Source of the DNA: Flavobacteriaceae bacterium UBA3611
GTDB lineage: Bacteria; Bacteroidota; Bacteroidia; Flavobacteriales; Flavobacteriaceae
NCBI GenBank assembly: GCA_002375495.1
Contig: DFLU01000005.1
Location: 182,379 to 246,378 of the forward strand
Direction: 5' to 3'
DNA: 64,000 bases
Below, piece after piece: positions 52,832 to 60,252 of this stretch; the stretch's first letter is position 1; each line of letters begins with the position of its first letter. Both the position numbers and the translations under genes were made by a program. Below the pieces are notes generated by a model, which was given only the letters and a program-made list of their open reading frames with translations, was not told where the DNA came from and did no database searches.

Positions 52832-52872
52832 GATTTTGCTGCGCAAAATCACCTTCCGCCAATAGCGGAAGG
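52832..52872. repeat. Two adjacent palindromes (REP-like)
   Basis: GATTTTGC-TGC-GCAAAATC (52832-52850) and CCTTCCGC-CAATA-GCGGAAGG (52852-52872). The core CCGCCAATAG of the second also occurs, reversed, in the palindrome inside the tRNA fragment (42301-42318). They lie between convergent genes and could act as a bidirectional terminator or as a repeated extragenic element. Confidence 0.6.
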
Positions 52873-52887
52873 AGTGATTGGTTATGA

Positions 52888-53955
52888 TTACTTAAGAAAT
52901 CTATTGATATTAACCTCTGCAGGTAGTGGTTTTCCAGCTGCTATCGAATCTAGTAACCATTCTGACAATAATGGCGCCATAGAAAGTCCGCGGGTGCCCA
53001 GGCCATTCATAAAATAAATCGGTTTGTTTTCGAATGGTTTACCAAGTAATGGTTTTCGATCTTTTACGGTTGGACGTATGCCTGATACTTGATTTACAAC
53101 TTCAAAATCACACGAAATCATGCGTTTCAATTTTGAAACAATTTCTTCCCTAGCATCTTTGGTGGTTCCTTTTGAAAAATCATCACGGCCATAAGAAGCA
53201 CCTACTTTATACAAGTCATTTCCTAACGGAATAATCATCATCGGACCTTTCAGAATCGAATTCAATTTTAATTTTGGTGCTTTAAAGATGACGTATTCGC
53301 CCTTGTTGCCAACAAAAACCTTATCACGGTTTGGAGAGACTGAGAGGGGGAAAAACGGATTATCCACAATGGAAGCCCCCTCGCAAAAAATAATATGTTT
53401 TGCTGAAACGTCCTTATATTCTACGTGATTTCCGCTTATCTTCAATAGGTCATGTTCAAAATTTTCAGAAATCAAGACATTACTAGTTTTCAAAAAGTTT
53501 CTGAAGGCATTTATCAACTTTTCGGGATGCATAAGTGCGCCGCCCTTTACGTTTCCAAGTCCGAATGGCGCAGCAACAGACGTGTTTTTATTTGTGAGAA
53601 TTTCCGAAGAAAGAAACGATTCGAGTTCCTTTTTATCGCTTGCTACCATCCAATTGTTTTGTTCCTCAACCGAATGCAGGATACGGTGTATTGCCACATC
53701 TTTGAGGATTGGAACACCGATACGTTCACCCAAACTTTTATAGAAGGGAATGGCCGTTTTGAAGAAGCTTGCAGCATTCCAGGCGGCAGTAAAGCGTTTT
53801 AGTACAGTTGGGTTCAACACCCCACCAGAAGCCGCCGTAGCCCCTTCCTGTGCATTATCAATCAAACTAAAGGACTTGCCCCGAGCTTGCAGTCGTTCCG
53901 CTAAGCAAATACCTGCTATTCCGAATCCGACTACGATATAATCTACTTTTTTCAT
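52888..53955 (-). CDS. FAD-dependent oxidoreductase (DAO family)
   Basis: A 355-residue flavoprotein. The N-terminal dinucleotide-binding motif is VDYIVVGFGIAGICLAERL (GxGxxG, about 8-13), and the C-terminal part has GIRPTVKDRKPLLG and MNGLGTRGLSMAP, typical of D-amino-acid oxidase-like proteins. The substrate is unknown; a glycine or D-amino-acid oxidase role, or tRNA modification as in MnmC, cannot be told apart here. It stands alone, with non-coding DNA on both sides. Confidence 0.85.
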   Translation of the reverse strand: MKKVDYIVVGFGIAGICLAERLQARGKSFSLIDNAQEGATAASGGVLNPTVLKRFTAAWNAASFFKTAIPFYKSLGERIGVPILKDVAIHRILHSVEEQNNWMVASDKKELESFLSSEILTNKNTSVAAPFGLGNVKGGALMHPEKLINAFRNFLKTSNVLISENFEHDLLKISGNHVEYKDVSAKHIIFCEGASIVDNPFFPLSVSPNRDKVFVGNKGEYVIFKAPKLKLNSILKGPMMIIPLGNDLYKVGASYGRDDFSKGTTKDAREEIVSKLKRMISCDFEVVNQVSGIRPTVKDRKPLLGKPFENKPIYFMNGLGTRGLSMAPLLSEWLLDSIAAGKPLPAEVNINRFLK

Positions 53956-54104
53956 GGAGCGTAAAAATACGGAAATAGTTGGTGGTCATTGGTCTGTAGT
54001 CTTTAGTAATTAAAAGTGCTGTCTTATCAACCCATGATGCAAACTGCTTCTGCCACTGCAAACTATTTCACAGTACGTTTCGCGTTAGGGGTTGAAGCGG
54101 CATC

Positions 54105-54164
54105 CTTTTTTAGGGCATTTCGATACGACTTCCTTACGGAAGTCACTCAATGACCCTAAAAAAG
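54105..54164. repeat. Nested hairpin in extragenic repeat
   Basis: Outer arms CTTTTTTAGGG and CCCTAAAAAAG (11 bp, perfect) enclose a second perfect stem, GACTTCC-TTAC-GGAAGTC. An RNA copied from either strand would form a two-tiered structure. It may be a repetitive extragenic element or a small RNA. Confidence 0.55.
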
Positions 54165-54223
54165 ATATAGCGGAAGACCCGACACCAAGCTTTAGTGAGG
54201 GGGAACGCCCAACACAACCCAAT

Positions 54224-54257
54224 AAAAAACCCTCCGAGGGAATACCAAGGAGGGTTT
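54224..54257 (-). terminator. Terminator of the gldKLMN operon
   Basis: AAACCCTCC and GGAGGGTTT form a 9-bp stem with a 13-nt loop; on the minus strand it is followed by a T-rich run. It lies 23 bp beyond the gldN stop. Confidence 0.85.
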
Positions 54258-54279
54258 GTGTTTGAAACCTAGTGGAATA

Positions 54280-55182
54280 TTAATAGTTCCAAAGGTCTAT
54301 TTCCATGTTTCTGATTTGATCTTTAATTCGTTCTGCTTCCAGTAACTGCATCATCGCATTATCGTTGATATAATCGCGAACACCACGGTCACCTTGTACG
54401 TTGTCTTCTTTGTAGATCATGGCGTTAAATCGCCTTGAATTCAACAAATGGTCATACGAAATAGGTTGCGAAGTATTTTTGCGGTTAAAGGCTTTGGCTT
54501 CGTGTAACGCTTTTCGTGCGCCCGGGAACCAAACCCAGAACAACTCTACTTTACTATCTATCATATCGTCAGGGAACGCTTTAGAACGTGCTTCGTTAGC
54601 AACGGGGCACAATCCTAACAAACGGTACTTTAATTCACCTTGACGCTTGTCGAGGTACCAAATACCGCGAATTCTCCATTCTTCGATATCACCAGCATCT
54701 AAATCGAATCGTCTGATATACTGCGGATCTACAATCCCTTCAGCATTCAACTGCTCGATACCTAGATCGGTAGTATCACTATACACAAGAGAAGCACTCA
54801 GGTCTTTTAACGTACGCTTTTCCGTAAAGTAAGAATCTGCATAAATATGCTCGATATTACCATTCTTGATGTTTTTCACCAATACGTCGTATAACGAACG
54901 TCTTTCAGAACCAATGTTGTTGGTGTCTATTGGATAGTACAATGGAAAGTTCACACGCTCATCTAAGTCGATGATCTCCCAAGTGGTTTTAGACCACAGG
55001 ATATCACGCTCGTCTGTATACCCATAAGGTAAAGGCTCGTCATTGTCATAAGCAATCTGCGCTTCCGTCTTCTTGCCTATGTCTTCCGGTGTCTTGGCGT
55101 TGAGTACATTTAGCTGCGCATTTGCAGTAGCTGTCACTAACAACAATCCAAAAACAGTTAAAACAACATTTTTAAAAGTCAT
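54280..55182 (-). CDS. gldN: Gliding motility/type IX secretion protein GldN
   Basis: A 300-residue exported protein: signal peptide VVLTVFGLLLVTATANAQ, then the GldN domain with DERDILWSKTTWEIIDLDERVNFPLYYP and LFWVWFPGARKALHEAKAFNRKN. GldN (PorN) forms, with GldK, a ring at the outer membrane that belongs to the type IX secretion machine. It is last in gldKLMN, 16 bp after gldM. Confidence 0.96.
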   Translation of the reverse strand: MTFKNVVLTVFGLLLVTATANAQLNVLNAKTPEDIGKKTEAQIAYDNDEPLPYGYTDERDILWSKTTWEIIDLDERVNFPLYYPIDTNNIGSERRSLYDVLVKNIKNGNIEHIYADSYFTEKRTLKDLSASLVYSDTTDLGIEQLNAEGIVDPQYIRRFDLDAGDIEEWRIRGIWYLDKRQGELKYRLLGLCPVANEARSKAFPDDMIDSKVELFWVWFPGARKALHEAKAFNRKNTSQPISYDHLLNSRRFNAMIYKEDNVQGDRGVRDYINDNAMMQLLEAERIKDQIRNMEIDLWNY

Positions 55183-55198
55183 AAATCAGTTTTTAATT

Positions 55199-56773
55199 CT
55201 AGTTTGTAAGCTCAATGATTACAGGTGATGTTTTCTTTAACACCACACTACTTCCTTGAACTTTTGCATTAATATCGAAAATCTGCACTGCGTCGCCACG
55301 TTTTGCTCTACGCAATGCACCTTTAGCAGCACCATCTAACCGTGTTCCATTTACACGAACTGTTGGTTGTCCTGATACTTTAAAGCTAAAGCCTGTTACT
55401 TGTAAGTTTACGTCGAAGTCGAAATCTGGAAGCACCGCGGAGATTGAAGCAATTTCCAATCCGTTACGTTGCATTCTTACGATTCCAGTCTCTCCACGAA
55501 CTGCACCTTGTGGTGCTGGGATATCCTTGATACGGAATTTAGCTGGCGTGCTGATTCGCTGTCCGTCAGGCAATGTTCCGCTAGCAGTAATTGTAACTTC
55601 ACGTCCAGCACCTGGTCGCATCACATACTTACTACCCGAGATTTTACTTAGGCCGGTAGCACTTGCAGAAACATTATTATCTGGAATACCAGGAATAGAA
55701 ACCGTCATTGGGTTATCTACACCACGGTAAACTACGTTCATTTTATCTGCTGCAATAACTGCTGCATTTGGCTTAGAAATTGTTGCGAAGCCAGTTTTTA
55801 CAGGCACCTCTACTTTTTCTCCACCTTCACCATATACAAGTGTTCCTTCAATTTTGTGATCTCCAGGGCTACCTGCACCTACATTCAAGACTACTTTACC
55901 ACCTTGTACAGTGTATTGGTCTTCAGTTAACGGCCTACCATCTAAGGTAAGATTCACTTCTTGAGGCACTGTACTTGCATCGGTACGACCTAAAAGAATA
56001 GCACCGTTAAAAGTTTCTCCAGAATAGTACGCAGATTTCTCTACATCCATAATGGTAGAATAGTTACTAAAAGAAAGTGCTGCTGCTTGTTGTCCAGACA
56101 ACATTTTCTGTAAAATCTCACTTTGGTTTGTTTTTACGTCGTTTTGCAACGAAGTCATTTTTGTAAGCGAAGCAATTAACGGGAAACCTTCATAGTGGTA
56201 GTTCAACCAATCTTGCTTGGTACCATCAGACTTCTCAACTTCTCCTGTTCCGAAGGTATCATTGATACTCGCAATAATTTCGTTGGCACCTGCCACTTTT
56301 TTAGCTACAGCCGTATCAGATAAAATCGCTACCATTTCAGTACGGTACTTATTCATCTGATCGATAAATTTTTGACCTTCAGGCTTCAAGTTCTCTCCTG
56401 TAAAGAATAAATTGTTGAAGTGATCTGGCTTATCCATTACTTCGTAATCTGTAGGGTCTTCAATAGTCTCAACAGCGCCCGCTTTTAAGCTTTGCATATA
56501 AGCGTCGAACTCAGAAGTAATCGCCGAAATCTCTTTCGCTTTTGCTTCAACTGCCGCATACTGCTCAGGTTCATCACTCGCTTTGGTAGCTAGACCGTCC
56601 ATAAACGCAACATTCCTTTCGGTTGCCGCTTGGTTAGCGTCGCTAATTTTTTCGTTTAACAGTCCGAAAGCAGATAATACTTCTTTCGACATGTTCAGTG
56701 CAAGCATCGCGATGAAAACCAGGTACATTAGGTTAATCATCTTCTGCCTTGGGGATAGTTTTCCTCCTGCCAT
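55199..56773 (-). CDS. gldM: Gliding motor protein GldM
   Basis: A 524-residue inner-membrane protein with one N-terminal helix (KMINLMYLVFIAMLALNMSKEVL) and a long periplasmic part with four beta domains. With GldL it forms the proton-driven rotary motor of the type IX system. The C-terminal domain includes FSFKVSGQPTVRVNGTRLDG. It lies between gldL and gldN. Confidence 0.96.
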   Translation of the reverse strand: MAGGKLSPRQKMINLMYLVFIAMLALNMSKEVLSAFGLLNEKISDANQAATERNVAFMDGLATKASDEPEQYAAVEAKAKEISAITSEFDAYMQSLKAGAVETIEDPTDYEVMDKPDHFNNLFFTGENLKPEGQKFIDQMNKYRTEMVAILSDTAVAKKVAGANEIIASINDTFGTGEVEKSDGTKQDWLNYHYEGFPLIASLTKMTSLQNDVKTNQSEILQKMLSGQQAAALSFSNYSTIMDVEKSAYYSGETFNGAILLGRTDASTVPQEVNLTLDGRPLTEDQYTVQGGKVVLNVGAGSPGDHKIEGTLVYGEGGEKVEVPVKTGFATISKPNAAVIAADKMNVVYRGVDNPMTVSIPGIPDNNVSASATGLSKISGSKYVMRPGAGREVTITASGTLPDGQRISTPAKFRIKDIPAPQGAVRGETGIVRMQRNGLEIASISAVLPDFDFDVNLQVTGFSFKVSGQPTVRVNGTRLDGAAKGALRRAKRGDAVQIFDINAKVQGSSVVLKKTSPVIIELTN

Positions 56774-56816
56774 TTTCTTTGTTTTTTAAAGATTAATATT
56801 TGGTTGAAAAACTATC

Positions 56817-57461
56817 TTAGTTTCTGTTCATTGCAGATAACATACCTCCGTACACACCGTTCAATGAAGAAAGGTTGGTTGCAAGGTGTTCCATCTGAGC
56901 TTTTAATTGTTCAGCATTTTCAGCTACTTGCTGATTTGCTTCTGTTTGGCGGCTTGTAGATTCGATCTGTACCTTATAAAGACTGTTCAATGAGTCCATT
57001 TGTGCAGCGGCCAAAGCCATTTCTTCACTGTATTTCTTAGTAGAGCTCATTGCTTCTGCAGTAGGAGCCATTCCTTTAGCAGCACCTTCGAATGAACGGA
57101 TACTTGTACTTAATGAATTCATTAATTCTGAATCGATACGTGCATCTTTCAACATTTCGTCTAATTTCTTAGATAAAAGTCCTTGCGCGTCTTCTGGTTG
57201 CTTCGCTTTCTTTCCTGAAGCTGCTCCACCAGCCAATTCTGGGTATACTAAAGACCAATCTAAATCGTCATCAACTGGCTCGAATGCAGAGATTGCGAAA
57301 ATGATAGCCTCGGTAATCAGACCAATTGCTAAAAGAAGTCCTCCATTCAACGGACCTAATTCCCAGTGAAGGATTTTAAATAGTGCTCCTAAAATTACAA
57401 TAGAAGCTCCAAGGCCATAGGCCATGTTAAATAGTCTTTTAGATGATTTTGATTGTGCCAT
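56817..57461 (-). CDS. gldL: Gliding motor protein GldL
   Basis: A 214-residue protein with two transmembrane helices (about 14-31 and 39-60) and a cytoplasmic coiled-coil tail. Glu51 in LITEAIIFAIS lies in the second helix and corresponds to the proton-coupling glutamate known in this family. The HWELGP loop lies between the helices. It starts the motor part of the operon, after gldK. Confidence 0.96.
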   Translation of the reverse strand: MAQSKSSKRLFNMAYGLGASIVILGALFKILHWELGPLNGGLLLAIGLITEAIIFAISAFEPVDDDLDWSLVYPELAGGAASGKKAKQPEDAQGLLSKKLDEMLKDARIDSELMNSLSTSIRSFEGAAKGMAPTAEAMSSTKKYSEEMALAAAQMDSLNSLYKVQIESTSRQTEANQQVAENAEQLKAQMEHLATNLSSLNGVYGGMLSAMNRN

Positions 57462-57540
57462 AATACAATAGTTTTTAGTTAAGTTAAGTAAATAGTAAGT
57501 AAGTTAAGATTCAATAGTATAAGAAGGGAAACGCAAGGTA

Positions 57541-58914
57541 TTATCTTGCGTCTCCGAAGTTGTTATTTACGGTAATATCGGTACCCATATAGTCTTGCAC
57601 CGTACGGAAACCAATGTAACTTCTTGCAGAGTCTGCATATTCGAAGTCACGGCTGCTCACTTGTAAGAAGTAAGCCACGTCTTTCCAAGATCCACCACGT
57701 ACTACTTTACGCATGTTGTCTTCGTCGTTTACGTTAGGGTTCATGGTTGAAGAGTACTCGTATGAAGCTGCGTCATAACTAGAGGCTACCCATTCTGCCA
57801 CGTTTCCTGCCATATTATATAAGTTGTAGTCGTTTGGCTCGTATGCATCAGCTTCTACCGTATAAAGGGCCTGGTCTGCTGCGTAATCTCCACGCAGTGG
57901 TTTAAAATTCGCCATAAAGCAACCACGGTCATTTTTAGCATACGGACCACCCCAAGGATATGTCGCAGATGCCAATCCGCCACGAGCGGCATACTCCCAT
58001 TCTGCTTCTCCAGGAAGACGGAATGAGTTTACATGCTGGCGATTTTTCGATTTTTGGAATGCGTTTTTATACAACGTTCTCCACGCACAGAATGCCTTAG
58101 CCTGTTTCCAACTTACTCCAACTACAGGGTAGTCTCCATAAGCCTCATGCCAAAAATAGTCGTTATGCATTGGTTCATTGTACGAATAGTTAAAATCTTT
58201 AATCCAAACTGTAGTGTCAGGGTAGATTTGAATTTCTTCTTTCTTGATAAAGTCTTTTCTACGTTTTCCATCAGCTCGTGCCGCTGCCTGGATGTCCATA
58301 TACGTATACTGGAACTTTAGTTTATCTACATCTATGGTACGTTGCCCATTGTATGCTTCTTCAGCAGGGATATACATGGTATCCATCACTTCAGAATAGT
58401 ACTCGTCTGGATATTCACCTGTATCCCAAATAAGGTCTACATCTTTATTAATTTTTCTACCAGCATAGAAATCGTCTCCCATACCATAGTAGTTATCGTA
58501 CATATATTGCTCGTACGGGGTCATTTCTTCGTTCTCCTGATCTACGAATGCAAATTCACCGATACCTCCATCACCCGGAGTAGCTCCCACCTCATCGGCA
58601 AGAATAGCTAACTTCAAACGAACGGTTGAATCGCGTACCCATTCAACAAATTGTCTGTACTCTGCATTAGTGATTTCGGTCTCGTCCATGTAGAAAGAAC
58701 GAACCGTAACAGTCTTTGTTGGTGCATCGTTCACCGCCACAAAGTCGTCATCAGATTTACCCATAATGAATGAACCACCAGGGACTAATGTCATCCCGTA
58801 TGGTTTCTCTGGGTACCATTTTTTGCCTTTTGCGCCAACAAGTTCTCCTCTATCTCCAGAGTTACAACTAAACAAAAAGGCTACCACTGCAGTAAATGCA
58901 AGAATCTTCTTCAT
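57541..58914 (-). CDS. gldK: Gliding motility lipoprotein GldK
   Basis: A 457-residue lipoprotein: signal ending VAFLFSC with Cys17 as the lipid anchor. The rest is a sulfatase-modifying-factor (SUMF1) fold: MTLVPGGSFIMGKSDDDF, VRSFYMDETEITNAEYRQFVEWV, FRLPGEAEWEYAARGG and GNVAEWVASSYD. It forms the outer-membrane ring with GldN. It is the first gene of the gld operon, with the arginase-like gene upstream. Confidence 0.96.
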   Translation of the reverse strand: MKKILAFTAVVAFLFSCNSGDRGELVGAKGKKWYPEKPYGMTLVPGGSFIMGKSDDDFVAVNDAPTKTVTVRSFYMDETEITNAEYRQFVEWVRDSTVRLKLAILADEVGATPGDGGIGEFAFVDQENEEMTPYEQYMYDNYYGMGDDFYAGRKINKDVDLIWDTGEYPDEYYSEVMDTMYIPAEEAYNGQRTIDVDKLKFQYTYMDIQAAARADGKRRKDFIKKEEIQIYPDTTVWIKDFNYSYNEPMHNDYFWHEAYGDYPVVGVSWKQAKAFCAWRTLYKNAFQKSKNRQHVNSFRLPGEAEWEYAARGGLASATYPWGGPYAKNDRGCFMANFKPLRGDYAADQALYTVEADAYEPNDYNLYNMAGNVAEWVASSYDAASYEYSSTMNPNVNDEDNMRKVVRGGSWKDVAYFLQVSSRDFEYADSARSYIGFRTVQDYMGTDITVNNNFGDAR

Positions 58915-59025
58915 AGGTATTTAGGTTAAATTCAATTGATTTAAGGGCGTAAACCTATCTATAATAATTTAAAAAAACAACTAATTTCTTTAAAAACCCT
59001 TAAACCAAAATATTACTTGGTTTTA

Positions 59026-60189
59026 TTAAATTTCATTTTTTCGGCGGGCTTTCAACCACCGCTCAGGAATCTCCTGATTCGTTGCAGCCACGTATTCATC
59101 GTAAGTGCATGGTAATAACGTATGCTTTTTCAGTTTAGTATCTACTTCTGAAATAAATGGCAATTCAACCCACCAGCGACCTGTTTTGTGGCTCTTTTTG
59201 AACACCAAAACCTCTGCTTCAACTGGCACTTTATAGGTAGAATAATACCGTTCGTCGGTAAAATCATTGTCTAAAATCCTGAAGTTAACACCTTCAACGA
59301 AGTACCAAAGTACTTGCGCCACTAACATCGCTCCACTTTGTACCTGTGAAAAATCTTTCAATTCATAGACTCCAAACGATGACACCCGATTGCTTATACC
59401 TGCATAGCGGGCCAATGCACAAATTTCGCGACCGTCAAATCCATTTGGACTTGCACTATTCTTATAACTTAATTCTGCGCTTTTTATTGCTGAAATATCC
59501 AAAGTAACAATATCTGCATCTCTCATCACAGGCTCTACCATCGCAATATCGGCAGTGACTGCCCCCAATCTATAGGCATCAAAATAAAGTTTGTCCATGA
59601 GCCCAATCTCTCCTGGCGGATTAAAATAAGATTGATAGCCCAGCACACTATAATTAAAGAGATTATACGGCTCGTCTACAATGATTTTTCCTACGTACGA
59701 TTTGTTCGAAATAGGCTTTTCGGCATCACCAAGATCGAAGTTGGTATCGATGTTAACCATATTCACCATGTTCGGACTACCGTCATAGGCACGATACTGC
59801 GCATACAACGTATCCTGCCCACCTCCAAAAATGAGGGGTATAATATCTTTTTTGAGCAGAGCGCTCACTACCGTCTTTAAAGCAAAATAGGTGTCTTCTA
59901 CAGCTTCGCCTTTTTCAATATCCCCTAAATCGACTATTTTCTTAGACCAATTTCCAGGATACAATGAGTAAAACGCACTGCGGAAAGCGTCAAACGACAC
60001 TTCTTCTCCTATATAATTAACATCGTTTCGGTTTTCGAGCACCCCAACAATTGCAAACGAAACATTTTTCAAATCGGGAAGGTCTCCCCGGTTGTGATGT
60101 AGGTCTATTTGTTTTCCGAGAGTTCCATCGGGTAAGATTTCACGATGGGCTACCACTTTTTTTGAAACAGGAGAAAGAAATTCGATCAT
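59026..60189 (-). CDS. Arginase-fold protein with degenerate metal site
   Basis: A 387-residue protein of the arginase/formimidoylglutamase superfamily. The three metal motifs are altered: GGGQDTL in place of GGDHS (His to Gln), NIDTNFD in place of DAHxD (His to Asn), and TLDISAIKSAE in place of SxDxDxxDP (second Asp to Ser). Three of the six usual manganese ligands are thus missing, so it is likely inactive as a hydrolase. It lies between topA and gldK, a placement I recall from other Flavobacteriaceae. It may act as a structural or regulatory partner of the gld system. Confidence 0.85.
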   Translation of the reverse strand: MIEFLSPVSKKVVAHREILPDGTLGKQIDLHHNRGDLPDLKNVSFAIVGVLENRNDVNYIGEEVSFDAFRSAFYSLYPGNWSKKIVDLGDIEKGEAVEDTYFALKTVVSALLKKDIIPLIFGGGQDTLYAQYRAYDGSPNMVNMVNIDTNFDLGDAEKPISNKSYVGKIIVDEPYNLFNYSVLGYQSYFNPPGEIGLMDKLYFDAYRLGAVTADIAMVEPVMRDADIVTLDISAIKSAELSYKNSASPNGFDGREICALARYAGISNRVSSFGVYELKDFSQVQSGAMLVAQVLWYFVEGVNFRILDNDFTDERYYSTYKVPVEAEVLVFKKSHKTGRWWVELPFISEVDTKLKKHTLLPCTYDEYVAATNQEIPERWLKARRKNEI

Positions 60190-60252
60190 AAGGTCTTTAC
60201 GGACTTAACTAGTAATTGCATTCTTGAGTGCCAAAAGTAGCAAATCTGATCC

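Larger units (their letters stand above)
53956..54279. other. Non-coding region with structured repeat and gldN terminator
   Basis: These 324 bp contain no gene. They hold a nested hairpin (54105-54164) and the terminator of the gld operon (54224-54257), both listed separately. The stretch 54089-54220 looks like a repeated extragenic sequence of Flavobacteria. Confidence 0.6.
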
